A DNA stretch of 64,000 bases from Triglochin maritima (taxonomy: Eukaryota; Streptophyta; Magnoliopsida; Alismatales; Juncaginaceae), in contig OY821772.1 in the NCBI GenBank assembly GCA_963682175.1, positions 20,886,743 to 20,950,742 on the forward strand, given 5' to 3'. This document shows positions 1-10,094 of this stretch, one piece after another; positions within the stretch are counted from its first letter, which is position 1, and every line of letters starts with the position of its first letter. Under the pieces are notes generated by a model. The model made no database searches, was not told the DNA's origin, and saw only the letters and a list, made by a program, of their open reading frames with translations. The position numbers and the translations under genes are program-made.

Positions 1-1331
1 GACATAAAAAATTTCATTGAGTTTTCAAGTCCACCAGTCAAGGTCTCAAGCGAATTGAATCGGGTTTCCATATTATTGGAATTTGGGAAACCCGATGGAT
101 TGGTGGTTTGCGCTTGGGGTGGCTGATAGGAATGTGCATGCATGGGAGGTTGGTGTGATTGGTAAGGTGGTTTAGAGGAGTTTGAAGGACCACCCGGGGC
201 ATTATTTTGGTTCCATGAAAAATTGGGGTGGTTCCTCCATCCAGGGTTATAAGATGATGAGTATGGGTCATTCCTAGCTTTGTCATAGATGGCGTTGACA
301 CGCTGCATCTCAGGAGGAATGGACTCACACTCGCTCTCTACATGACCTATCCTACCACATGAATGACAAGGAACTGGACCAGATGTGGACATGTGAGGTG
401 CACTTTGTCGGTTTTGGAGCTCAATCGAATCCATACGGCGCATTAAGGCCGCCATGCGTGCCTCGGTGGCCGTAGTGGTATCGATAGCAAATGCGGCACC
501 CGATCTAGTCGAGTTTGCATTCGCGATCCTCGCTCCTATACTAGATGATGCAGGTGGTTCAATCACACTCTCCCATTGCATGGTTTTCTCAGCGAGGTTT
601 TCTAGGAAGGCCCATGCCTCCCTTTCATCCTTTCCCAAGAACTCTCCTTGACACATGGACTCAAGGAGCGTTCTGGACGGGATGTGAAGACCCTCATACA
701 CAATCTGACAAAGACGCCACAACTCAATGCCATGGTGAGGGCACGAGGATAGTAGCTCTTTGAACCTCTCAAGATATGCATGAAATGGTTCGGTCTCATG
801 TTGATAGAACGAATTGATTTCGTTCCTTATTTTTTGAGTCCGATGATTAGGAAAGTACTTCTTGAGGAATGCAGATTGAAACTCATCCCAAGTCCTAAAG
901 GAATTCTCTTGGTTGCTGTACAACCACTTCTTGGCGTCATCCTTTAGTGCAAAAGGAACGAGCCTAAGATGGATGGAGTCTGTGCTAAGTTGTTGCAGCT
1001 TGAACATAGCACAGACCTCCTCAAATTCCCTGAGAAAGATATAGGGGTCACCTTTCCCAGTGAAATGAGGGAGCATGGAAATGAATTGAGGCTTAACCTC
1101 AAAATGGTTCCCATTAGCCTCTGGTAATACGATTCATGAGGGTAGAGCGGTACAGCTCGGGTAGCATCGATCACGAAGAGGTATGGGAACGACAACTGGA
1201 AGAACAGGTGGAGCACGCGGGTCCAGCAACTGCTCCTCCTCACGGAAATTAGCAGCCATTGGACCCGAACTACGTGCGACACGAGAGGAGGAAGGCGTCG
1301 AGAAATCGATGACCGAAGCCGGATTGACCAT
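1..1331 (-). pseudogene. gag: Gag polyprotein of element A, with one in-frame stop (partial)
   Basis: Gag forms the retrotransposon particle and packages its RNA. Read on the minus strand, the frame carries a retrotransposon-gag domain (FLREFEEV and WDEFQSAFLKKYFPNHRT blocks, about 1090-600). A CX2CX4HX4C zinc knuckle (CHSCGRIGHVESEC, about 325-380) follows, then a Pro/Gln/Asn-rich tail with the NPGWRNHPNFSW block. It is collinear with the gag of element C at 14137-15151. The frame is open except for one TGA at 1134-1136, so the copy is broken unless the stop is read through. The start at 1331 (MVNPAS) is a choice; an ATG at 1463 would add residues translated from an A-rich leader, and one at 1259 is also possible. 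The gene continues past the left edge. Confidence 0.8.
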
Positions 1332-2456
1332 GCTCCTCGTCAAACGACCACTCTCGTCTCGTGTCCACGAAAGCATGCACAAAGGTGCACACACAAACCA
1401 CAACTCTTTTTTCTTTTTTTTCTTTAACAAAGAATGTGCGTAGAGGAGAAGACGGTGGAACACAGTAGAGAAAGAATGACTCAGGAGAGAAGGGAAGAAG
1501 TCCTTATGCTACGGCGGATGGGTACAGGTAGAAGCACACAAGCAAACAAGGCTCAAGCAATCCTAAGGTCGCTATAGGTCCTTACAGCTAGACGGCGCCT
1601 AACAGCGAGGTCACACGGCCTCAACACGCCTCACCTCCCTACAACGAGGACCACAAAGCCCAGCAAGTGAGCCAAGATCTGGGGATCTCGTCTCTCCTAC
1701 TATCGACAAAGTGGGCAACGCCGATCAGGTCATGACGGTCGGGACCGGATCACTCTCCTAATGCGCCCGAAATCCTTAGGGCCAATGTCTACTTGATTTT
1801 AAAATTAGGCTCTTGATTAGTGTGGTTTTTGGGGCGAAGGAAAGGATGATGAAATCCCCCACCTTATCTTTTATGAGACAACCCTCCTTAGTAGCGTTTT
1901 GGAGTCCTAATCTAGCAATCAACTCTCCAAACAAAACGCTCAACTCACACTTGTTTCGATGCACTTCCTACTAACTAATGCATGTTCATACGAAATGCAT
2001 GAATGAGAGTAGAAGGTGCGTACCTCACGCCAGCTCTCAGCAACAGAAAATCAAGCTAAGATAAAAGACAATCTAAATGCCTAAGTCACATACATGATGC
2101 ATGACCTAAACAACAAGAATGCCTAATCTTTTGCTTTGAGTTTTAGGGTCCAAGTTGCTTAAAGGATGTTGATTATGGATCTGGGAACAAACTATAAGTC
2201 AAAACATGCCAAATTAAATCCCAGATCACTACATCAATTATGAAAACCGACCAAAGAAATAAGAGACAAAAACGAGCTTACCAGACCGCCAATTGGCGGT
2301 CTCAGGCCGCTGATTGGCGGTCTTAAATGCTCAGATTCACTCCAAACTTCTCCAGGCGTTCCTCCTGATGACTCCAAGTCTCCTGAAACAAGGAAAAACT
2401 ACACAACACAAATTAAATCCACTCGAATCGTCCAAACAAGAGTCTGGACTGGCACC
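1332..2456 (-). other. Leader (5' untranslated region) of element A
   Basis: Noncoding stretch between the primer site and gag, about 1.1 kb, as is common in Athila-type elements. It is homologous to the leader of element B (4347-5406), including the block near 1690-1960. It carries the paired palindromes at 2284-2322. Small ORFs here show no conservation. Confidence 0.65.
2284..2322. promoter_or_regulatory. Paired palindromes in the leader of A
   Basis: A perfect 18-bp palindrome, GACCGCCAATTGGCGGTC (2284-2301), is followed by a degenerate copy starting at 2305, exactly 21 bp further on. The pair lies about 155-175 bp downstream of the primer site. The same pair recurs in the leader of B at 4482-4520. 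No function is known; see the findings. Confidence 0.7.
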
Positions 2457-2474
2457 TCCCCGGCAACGGCGCCA
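2457..2474 (-). promoter_or_regulatory. Primer-binding site of element A (tRNA-Asp type)
   Basis: On the minus strand this reads TGGCGCCGTTGCCGGGGA, 6 bp inside the LTR end. It matches the complement of the 3' end of plant tRNA-Asp, the primer typical of Athila elements. It is a priming site, not a tRNA gene. Confidence 0.85.
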
Positions 2475-3360
2475 AAAACTTGTTGAACGTTTTAATTTAA
2501 ACCGCAAGTGCACGGCCGCGATGAAGCGGTGGCAAGTACGGGTCGTCCTCAGGGAGGTGAGAAGCCTCTTGTTTGCACGAAATCAAGTGGCGAAAATAAT
2601 GGAGAAGAGAGTTGGTTACGCTACTCTACACTAAACTACGCTAAGAAGTACGAAATGTGAAACAAAGAAATAAACGATCAAATAAAAACTAAGCTAAGAA
2701 CAAAATAGAAGTGCTGGAATTTCAGGAATGGAAAAACCACTAAGGGGTGGAGTGAGTGCACACATGCAAAGAGGTGGGTGTAGAATACATTCTTTAAGCA
2801 CATGAAGGTGGTGTTTATCAAGCATAGGAAGTGTCTAAATGTTATGGCAAAACCTATCAATCTATTCACCAACTTGGTTGATTAACATTTACATATGCAA
2901 GGTGTTTATTTCAGAACCTAAACAAGCATGAGAGGTGTCTAATCATTTTGGCAAAACTCATCAAGTTATAAATTCTATCCTAAACAAGCAAGCATACATT
3001 CATGTTTTATCAACACATTGAAATTAAAGCATTCATCCCATTCTCTAATGCATGTATGTACATCTACTCCACCACCCAAAGGGGATGAAACTACTCACTA
3101 AACATTACACTAATTATTAAACTAAGCAAAGAAAGCATATTAAAACTAAGCTAGAATTAAAAGACGATTAAACTAAAACATGCATAAACAATAAAAGAAG
3201 CATAAAACAAACAATGAAATAAACACAAAACTTTATTGATAAAATGACTCACATTAAAAGTAGCATCCTCCTACTTGAGTGTGTGCTTCAAGGCCTCACT
3301 TCTAGTAGGAAGAATAGCCACTTAAAATATGGAGTGATTACAATAGGAGGTGAAGAGTTC

Positions 3361-3368
3361 TATTTATA
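3361..3368 (-). promoter_or_regulatory. TATA box in the LTR of A
   Basis: TATAAATA on the minus strand. The same box, followed by GAACTCTTCACC-like sequence, occurs at matching places in the LTRs at 12186, 22526 and 62868. Confidence 0.6.
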
Positions 3369-3488
3369 GGCATGGAAAAAGCTAATCCGGGACAATCCCC
3401 CGATGTGGGACTAAACAAACACCAAAAATAGCCTAAACGAACATTAATACAAGTCCAGGAGAAATCTTGGCGGATCTGGACTAATCCA

Positions 3489-3506
3489 GACCGCCAATTG
3501 GCGGTC
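3489..3506. promoter_or_regulatory. 18-bp palindrome in the U3 of LTR A
   Basis: Perfect GACCGCCAATTGGCGGTC, 369 bp from the LTR start and about 120 bp upstream of the TATA box. Confidence 0.7.
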
Positions 3507-3875
3507 CAAAATGTCCGGATCCAGTTGAGTTTTATTCTGGGCTTTTCTGTGTGCTTTTGGTGGTTTTTGATGCATCTACTTCGTTTGTTGGAGCTCCGAC
3601 CCGAATCCAATTGCTAAAATACTCCCCATAATGGTGTGAAGTATTCTGTTTTACTCTTAGGTCCCTCTGTCTTGCAATCAGGTCCTTCTCCCTTGCATCT
3701 TGGTCCCTAGATCTCACAATTCAGTCCTTTTTCCCAGCTTTTGGGTCCTTTTATGCTTCATCTCTTCAAACCTAATTATTCCTGAAAACTAAACATAAAA
3801 CTCGTAACATAGCATTGTTTAGGTGAAAGATAATGGATATAAGATACAAATATGAGCATGAAATGATGTCAATCA

Positions 3876-4322
3876 TCTTGTATGTTTTAATGATGTAGTC
3901 TTATCTTAATTCATGTGGAGGCATAGTAGGGTCTAGTCTTTAGACTTGAGTTCATTTAGCTTCATTCCAATTATTGTCTTGTATGTTTTAATGATGTAGT
4001 CTTATCTTAATTCATGTAGAGGCAAAGTTGGATGTAGTTTTATGATTTCATGCACTACATATTGTGAGGAGCTTAATGAACACACACACACTCTTTTATG
4101 TTCACATTATTTCTCTACCACCTTTGGGGTTTAGTCTTATCGTTTCTTCTCCATTTCATTTCAGCTTTGTAGTGTAGTTTAGTGTAACCAACCTTTCTTC
4201 CCTTTCTTTACCTCTCGCCTTCGCACAAACCAAGTGTCAACACACCTCCCAGTGGACGACCGTATTTGCCACCGCTTCAACGCGGCCGTGCACTTGCGGT
4301 TAATATAAAACGAGATCAATCA
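3876..4322 (+). repeat. 5' LTR of element B, 3' portion only
   Basis: The end of an LTR whose front is separated off by insertion of A. It contains a roughly 100-bp tandem duplication (3876-3976 and about 3977-4025 onward), also seen in the 3' LTR, and a (CA)n run near 4080. It ends GATCAATCA, immediately before the primer site. Confidence 0.8.
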
Positions 4323-4328
4323 AGTTTT

Positions 4329-4346
4329 TGGCACCGTTGCCGGGGA
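4329..4346 (+). promoter_or_regulatory. Primer-binding site of element B (tRNA-Asp type)
   Basis: TGGCACCGTTGCCGGGGA differs by one base from the site in A. It lies 6 bp after the LTR end. Confidence 0.85.
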
Positions 4347-5406
4347 GGTGCTCCGTCCAGACGTTGGTTTGGACGATTCGAGGGGTTTTTAATTTTTTGT
4401 TTCCAGTTTTTCTTAGTTTCAGGGAACCATCGGATCAAGGGGAGGATACTGGACAAGTTTGAGGAACAGAAGCTCCAAAAGGACCGCCAATCAGCGGTTG
4501 AAGACCGCCAATTGGCGGCCTGGTGAGGGTTTTGTCCTTTCAAAAAAATTCTGGTAGTTAGTTCTGTAATTTATGTTATCTGGGAGCCCTATTTTGCATG
4601 CTGTGACTTCTTGTTTGCTCCCAGATCATTAATCACTCCCCCATAAATCAACTTGGCCCTAAAATCCAAAGCAAAAGACTAGACGTTCTTACTTGGTTAG
4701 GTCACGCATCATTTATTGACTTAGGCATATAGTTGTCTTTTCTTTTAGCTTTATTTTCAGTTGTTGAGTGCTGGCGTGAGGTACGCATTTCCTACACTCA
4801 TTCATGCATCTTGTATGCCCATGCATTAGTTAGTAGGAATTGCATCAGGACAAGAGTGAGTTGAGCGTTTGATTGGGTCATTGATTGCTAGATCTAGGAT
4901 CAAAACACTACTAAGGAGGGGTTGTCCCATAAAAGATAAGGTGGGGGATTTCATCACCCTTTCCTTGGCCCCAAAAATCACTCTTAATAAAGACTTAACT
5001 AACAGCAAGTAGACATTGGCCCTAAGGATTGTGGACGCACTAGGAGAGTAATCTAGTTGAGACCGTCATGACCTGATCGGCGTTGCGTACCTTGTCGATA
5101 GTAGGAGGTACTGGATCTCCGGATCTGGTATCACTTGCTGGGCATTGTGGTCCTCGTTGTAGGGAGGTAAGGCATGTCGAGGCTAGTGACCTCGAAGTTA
5201 GGCATCGTCTAGCCTAAGGACCCATTGCCTTACATTGTTTGAGTCGTGCTTGCTAGTTAGGCTTCTACCTGATCCCTTCACCCACGCTAGCTATAGGGAT
5301 TCTTCCCTCCTCACCTGAGTCCTCTCCTCATCTATTCTCTACGTATAGTCTCCTCCTCTAGTACACCATCTGTTGTGTGTTATTTTAGAGTCGAGTCGAG
5401 CATTTT
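4347..5406 (+). other. Leader of element B
   Basis: Noncoding region between primer site and gag, homologous in blocks to the leader of A read on the opposite strand (for example 4850-5000 against 1780-1960). It includes the palindrome pair at 4482-4520. No credible coding potential is seen. Confidence 0.65.
4482..4520. promoter_or_regulatory. Paired palindromes in the leader of B
   Basis: Two copies of the GACCGCCAAT..GCGGTC motif begin at 4482 and 4503, 21 bp apart and about 140 bp after the primer site. Both are slightly imperfect, one arm each. Same layout as in A. Confidence 0.7.
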
Positions 5407-6891
5407 ATGCGAGGTTGGGCTCGTTCTGGTGAGAGCGCTCGACTCGAGAGAGTGCATTCTTCTGAGATGGACGGTCTTGGTGATCGACCATCTCCGCCGC
5501 GTGCTCCTTTGGAGCATGAAGCCGAGTCGTCTCGCGGTGACGGGGGAGACCGGGTTCCATACATGGAATACCTCGGTCCGCTTCCGCCACCACGTAGACC
5601 TCCTTCTCCTCCTCCTCTGACTCGAGAGGAAGGAAGATTCGGTCAGGATTGAGTTCTTGGTGCACCACCACCTTTAGCTCAACATGATAGACCGATGACT
5701 TTGTGGGAGCGGACCCATCCTTTTCGGGCCGCGCAACCTTCTTGCATAGTTGTTCCCCCTGCTCGCGGGAACAACTATGAGCTGAAACCTCAATATGTGA
5801 GCATGCTTCCAACCTTTACTGCCAATAAGGAGGATCCGTATATCTTTATACGCGAATTCGAGGAAGTATGCTCCATGTTCAAGCTTCAACAACTTGACGA
5901 GGATTCAGTCCGGTTGAGGATGATTTCTTTCGTATTAAAGGATAATGCGAAGAAATGGATGTATAGCCTCCCGGAGAGCTCGATTCGGTCATGGGATGAC
6001 TTTGTGACCGTCTTTCTGAAGAGATTTTTCCCTCAAAGGAAGACTCAACAGATACGGCACCAGATACATCAAATGTATCAGACCAAGACCGAATCGTTTC
6101 ATGGTTTCTTTGATAGGTTCAAGGACCTTCTCCAGCAGTACCCTCATCATGGATTTGAGTTATGGCAGCTGTGCCAAATTGTTTATGAGGGCATCAACTA
6201 CAACACCCGCACATTGTTGGAGTCGATGTGTCAGGGTGACTTCCAAATGAAACCCATCAAGGAGGCATGGGATACTTTCGAGTCCATGGCTGAACGTACC
6301 TTCGAGTGGGATACCATGAGAGAGGCAGCAGCCGCCAGGTCTTCTGGTCGAGCTAGATCTTATCAAGTTTAGTCATCGATTGCGTCTGAGGCGAAAATGG
6401 CTGCTCTCATGCGTAGGATTGAGAGTTTGGAGTTGGACCGAGCTCCTGTAGCTCAGGTCGCTACTCCCGGGTGTGGTAGGTGTGGACTTACGGGCCATGA
6501 TGACTTGGAATGCGCTTACGCTCTAAGCGATACTGAGCATGCAAATGTGATGTATCAACAGAGGCCCCGTAACAACCCGTACAGTCACTCCTACAACCCG
6601 GGATGGCGTAACCATCCTAACTTCTCTTGGGGGCCTAGTGGGGGTAACGGTCAGAGCTCGCACGCTCAACCTCAACCTCCACCTTATCAACCTCCACGCC
6701 CATCAGCGACCTACCAACCCCCACATCAAAGGTCTCAGCACCAAAATTACCAACCTGCTCATGCCTCATCGTCGGGTTATTCCAACCAGACTCCACCACC
6801 CCAGCGGGTTGACCCCAAGGATTCTTCTTGTGATCCGACCCTTCAAGCGTTGCAAAGTACAGTCAAGGATTTGGAAATGCAAGTTAGCTAG
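5407..6891 (+). pseudogene. gag: Gag of element B, interrupted by stops
   Basis: One continuous frame with a Pro-rich N-terminus, a retrotransposon-gag domain (about 5790-6290; EFEEVCSMFKLQQL and FVTVFLKRFFPQ blocks) and a CX2CX4HX4C zinc knuckle (CGRCGLTGHDDLEC, about 6470-6510). The shared NPGWRNHPNFSWG block and a His/Pro/Gln-rich tail follow. In-frame stops lie at 5650-5652 (TGA), 6370-6372 (TAG) and 6889-6891 (TAG). Beyond the last stop the frame stays readable to the solo LTR inserted at 6986. It differs clearly from the gag of A and C, so it belongs to a separate subfamily. The start at 5407 is the first ATG in frame and is uncertain. Confidence 0.8.
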
Positions 6892-7384
6892 TTGGCTCAT
6901 CAACTCCATGAACGCGAGAAGGGTCAGTTCCCGAGTCAACCTGAGGTGAATCCTCGGGGTACCCATTCTCAAGGAAGGACACCTTTGTTGGCTTTTTGGC
7001 TTAATATATGTTTTGATGATTTAATTAACCTAATCTTAATTATGATCATGTAGAGTAGCACACATATTGCATTGCATATATATTGCTTTGTGCTAACCTC
7101 TACTGGTGATCAAGACTCAAGGAAGAAAGGAAAATTAAGTCAAGACATGTAATCAAGCTCATTTCAAGACATGTATTATGTATTTTCTTTGCGTCTTAGG
7201 AACATGTGTAAATTGAGCATACTTCAGCTAAAATCAACTTAAACACACTCTAGGTTCCTTATAGAAGTCACACACGAAATTTCACATAATTTGGACTTCA
7301 ATAGATCATCCAAACTTAGACCGGAAAACACCAAACCTGAACCCTAACTGTCTGCCCACATTGGGTCGACCGCAACAGGCCGTT

Positions 7385-7856
7385 CGGTCGACCGAATGAT
7401 CAAGTATCCTGTTTTGTGTTTCCCTGTCCAGTTTCGGTCAACCGCACCTTCTCTTTCGGTCGACCGTTTAAACTTATTTTTCCGACCGTTATTCTTGTCG
7501 TATATACCCAACGGTCGTATTCGTATTAAACCAATTATAACCCAAATACATTTCATGTATCGGTCGACCGAGGACCAAGATCGGTCGACCGTTTGTTCAC
7601 CTCTTGACAAACCCAAAATCTCCTGGACAAAAACGGTCGACCGCCAGACTTGTTTCGGTCGACCGAATGCATCATTGTTTGTCAACCCCATAGTGCCTGG
7701 ACAAAATCGGTCGACCGAACCCCTTTCTTGTGTTCGACCGATGACTTAAGTGTACCTAAGTCGTAGCGTTGGGCGGTCGACCGTTGGCTAATCGGTCGAC
7801 CGAACTTAGTGCAAAACTGCCTAACGGTCGACCGTTCATCCCGATCCGGTCGACCG
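7385..7856. repeat. Array of 11 CGGTCGACCG palindromes in the U3 of S1
   Basis: Perfect copies start at 7385, 7457, 7561, 7582, 7634, 7656, 7708, 7774, 7793, 7825 and 7847. Several are paired 19-22 bp apart. The spacer sequences are not repeats of each other. The array ends about 100 bp upstream of the TATA box. Confidence 0.9.
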
Positions 7857-7952
7857 AATGCATCCAGAATTGGGTCCTGAACTTTCTGTTTTATATAATC
7901 ACACATCAACTCATACCCAATCAATCCCAACGACTCTATTCTCTCTAATGCC

Positions 7953-7959
7953 TATATAA
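7953..7959 (+). promoter_or_regulatory. TATA box of S1
   Basis: TATATAA, downstream of the palindrome array. The related LTR at 55112 has TATAAATA in the matching place (56034-56041). Confidence 0.55.
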
Positions 7960-8549
7960 GGAGTTGTAAAACACATTTTAACACAACTCTCCCACTACAA
8001 ACTTGTCCAATACATTAGAGAGAATCCCAAACACTCAAGGCTTCAAACCTTCCACACTTTAGTCATAATTCCAATCCTACTCAAGTGTGCTCAAGTTTAG
8101 AGAGTGTTGCTCCACTCAATTGTTTGTCAAAGGAAGCAAGGACTTCGGTGAAAGCCCGAAGTGTCCCTCTCGGATTGTGAGAGGAAGATTTCAAGCAAGC
8201 GAGGTTGTTCGCGGTGCTTGTGGTGTAAAAGGCGTTCTCTCCCGGCCCGGAACGGGGAGTGGTTAGTGAAGACGTAGGCGGAGCTCGCGGAGTCGAGCGG
8301 AGCTTAAAAGAGAGGACTAGGACCCGAGTGGGGTGCCGAACCTCTATAAAATCCCCGTGTGATTGTGGTTTGCATTATTCTTCCCTACTTGCTTGTATTT
8401 GTTTTAAATTCCGCTGCATCATCTTTTAAATTGCAAGTAGAGTTTGATTAGGATTAAATTAGGTAATTAGCCTTAATTGTGGACCCATAACCCACACGAT
8501 CATACAACCTTTACCTCATGCTACCTGTGAACCGACCCATCATATTAAT

Positions 8550-9569
8550 GTGATTCATACTTTGAGGTCTGGTAAGGAGGTGGATAACCACATTGGGGTG
8601 CCTTCTTTGCCATCACCATCTTTGAGGGAGTCGGATCCTGAGGCTCCCTCCACAAATAATTTCAGGAAGGAGCCAGATCCTGAGGTTCTTTCTACATTTC
8701 CTTCGACAAAGGGGTCAAACCCTGAGGTCCCCTGGTCTCCTCTTGTGTCGAAGGAACCAAATTCTGAGGTCCCCACTCATGTTTCTTTGGACCAGAATTC
8801 TGGGGTTCCTTCGCATCCTTATGCCCCGAAGACACCATTCCCAGAGCGCCTTAAAAGGAAAACCTCTGATCAGCATGACAAGATGCTTGAGATGTTTAGG
8901 CAAGTTAAGGTGAACATCCCTCTGTTGGAGGTGATTCAGCAAATGCCACCTTATGCCAAGGTTCTCAAGGACTTATGCACCAAGAAGAGAAAAACTCATG
9001 TTCCAAAGAAAGCTTTTCTTACGGCTAATGTGAGTTCTTTGTTGGCACAACCCATGCAAGTCAAGTACAAGGACCCTGGCTGTCCTACTATTTCTTGTGT
9101 GATTGGTGATGTGCCCATACATCGAGCCTTATTGGACCTTGGTGCATCTATTAATCTCCTTCCATATTCTGTCTACGTCCACGTCAGTCTTGGAGACCTC
9201 AAACAAACAAAGACCACTCTTCAATTGGCTGATAGGTCTATGAAGAAACCGAGGGGTGTGGTGGAAGATGTGCTGATCAAAGTGGGAGAGTTCATTTATC
9301 CAAACGACTTCTTTGTCTTGGATACTGAACTTGTGCCAAACCCACTTGGGCAAATTCCTGTCATTCTGGGGCGACCATTCCTTGTGACTTCCAATGCATT
9401 GATCAATTGTCGCAATGGTCTGATGCGATTGACTTATGGTAGTCAATGCGCTGATTTCAACATCTTCACCATCGGCAAGAAGCCAGGTGCCTTCAATGAC
9501 CCTGTTGGGGTCAACCTTATCCAGGGTTTGGATGAACTTGAAGTTGAGGGCACCTTCAAGTACTTCTGA
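8550..9569 (+). CDS. Aspartic protease domain of element B
   Basis: Retropepsin-type protease that would process the Gag polyprotein. The frame opens with HTLRSGKEV, a conserved Athila block. A linker of loose Pro-Glu-Val repeats follows, then LKDLCTKKRKTHVPKKAFL and the active-site region LLDLGASINLLP (Asp codon near 9135). The flap-side blocks DVLIKVGEFIYP and PVILGRPFL come next. DLGA in place of D(T/S)GA is normal for this lineage. The frame really continues from the gag linker across the solo LTR, so the ATG at 8550 is only the first Met. It ends in TGA at 9567-9569, with the same frame continuing into the next ORF. Confidence 0.8.
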   Translation: MIHTLRSGKEVDNHIGVPSLPSPSLRESDPEAPSTNNFRKEPDPEVLSTFPSTKGSNPEVPWSPLVSKEPNSEVPTHVSLDQNSGVPSHPYAPKTPFPERLKRKTSDQHDKMLEMFRQVKVNIPLLEVIQQMPPYAKVLKDLCTKKRKTHVPKKAFLTANVSSLLAQPMQVKYKDPGCPTISCVIGDVPIHRALLDLGASINLLPYSVYVHVSLGDLKQTKTTLQLADRSMKKPRGVVEDVLIKVGEFIYPNDFFVLDTELVPNPLGQIPVILGRPFLVTSNALINCRNGLMRLTYGSQCADFNIFTIGKKPGAFNDPVGVNLIQGLDELEVEGTFKYF

Positions 9570-9572
9570 GAA

Positions 9573-10094
9573 TTGTTCGATGAAGATCCTGAAGGTGGTG
9601 CAGATGTTTCACCTGGGCTGGCACAAGAAGGTGCCTTATGTTCTGATCATGTGGCCTCAGTGCCACATCCTTTTGATCTTGTGGCCCTTGAGCCACATTC
9701 TTCTGATCGTGTGGCCCTTGAGCCACATCCTTTTGATCTCGTGGCCCTTGAGCCACTTCTTTTTGATCACGTGGCCCTTGAGCCACATCCTTTCGATACA
9801 GTGGCTTTTGAGCCACAAGATACCATTTTTATGGCCTCTGGGCCACATGATCTTCATTCTGTATCTGCTGAGGACCCCATGTGGGTTAAGAATAAACCAC
9901 CTGATACCCTTCAACCTGATAGAGCTTCACCTCTCATTCATGCCTCCTATCTTGCTCACTCTCAAGAGGCATCAAACGACCACAACGCTTATAAGGGTAT
10001 CAGGTGGTCGAGCAATTCTGATTTGTATGTCGCGAGCCCATGCATGTGCATTTTTGGCTCGAGAGATGGCAGGTTCCCATTTGATGTCCCTTGA
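9573..10094 (+). CDS. Post-protease ORF of B, function unknown
   Basis: In frame with the protease after a single TGA. It starts ELFDEDPEGG, passes through five or six 10-residue repeats of the type ALEPHPFDLV, and ends in a block (PMWVKNKPPDTLQ .. SPLIHASYLA .. YKGIRWSSNS). That last block is kept in element D (24730-24900). Conservation between two diverged copies suggests it was once translated. No known domain is recognised, and it sits where reverse transcriptase should be in a complete element. Confidence 0.55.
   Translation: MFDEDPEGGADVSPGLAQEGALCSDHVASVPHPFDLVALEPHSSDRVALEPHPFDLVALEPLLFDHVALEPHPFDTVAFEPQDTIFMASGPHDLHSVSAEDPMWVKNKPPDTLQPDRASPLIHASYLAHSQEASNDHNAYKGIRWSSNSDLYVASPCMCIFGSRDGRFPFDVP
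9650..9850 (+). repeat. 30-bp tandem repeats in the post-protease ORF
   Basis: Five to six units of about 30 bp, each centred on GTGGCCCTTGAGCCAC or a close variant with inverted ends (GTGGC/GCCAC). The period of 30 keeps the reading frame. Confidence 0.8.

Larger units (their letters stand above)
1..3875 (-). mobile_element. Athila-like LTR retrotransposon A, 5' half (runs off left edge)
   Basis: Reading leftward, this Ty3-type element has a 5' LTR (3875 to 2481), a tRNA-Asp-type primer site, a leader of about 1.1 kb and a gag gene that is still open at base 1. Pol and the 3' LTR lie outside the window. Its outer LTR edge at 3875/3876 abuts sequence that matches the inside of the plus-strand LTR family (compare 12788 onward), so A is inserted in the 5' LTR of element B. 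The second target-site copy is off-window. Lineage is assigned from the primer site, the gag type and similarity to element C. Confidence 0.85.
2481..3875 (-). repeat. 5' LTR of element A
   Basis: On the minus strand it begins TGATTGACATCATTTCATG at 3875 and ends ACGTTCAACA at 2481, 1395 bp. It is the same subfamily as the 3' LTR of C (22019-23398). A TATA box (TATAAATA) lies at 3361-3368 on the minus strand, with the 18-bp palindrome at 3489-3506 upstream. Confidence 0.85.
6986..8506 (+). mobile_element. Solo LTR S1 (TGTTGG..TACA) with 5-bp target duplication ACCTT
   Basis: A 1521-bp insertion starting TGTTGGCTTTTTGG and ending GATCATACA, flanked by ACCTT at 6981-6985 and 8507-8511. Removing it restores the gag-to-protease linker of B, as seen by comparison with D at 23404-23470. 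It has a TATA box at 7953-7959 and a late block TTCCGCTGCATC, both usual in Copia-type LTRs, so Copia is the likely class; no internal domain is present to prove it. Eleven copies of CGGTCGACCG lie between 7385 and 7856. The same family recurs at 55112-56627 and 63522-64000. Confidence 0.85.

Noticed and set aside
2457..4346. tRNA-Asp gene fragments
   Set aside because: Only the 18 bases matching the tRNA 3' end are present, next to LTR ends, so they are primer-binding sites.
7344..7930. ORFs with FGRP/DRST repeats as a repeat protein
   Set aside because: They are translations of the CGGTCGACCG array in a solo LTR on both strands.
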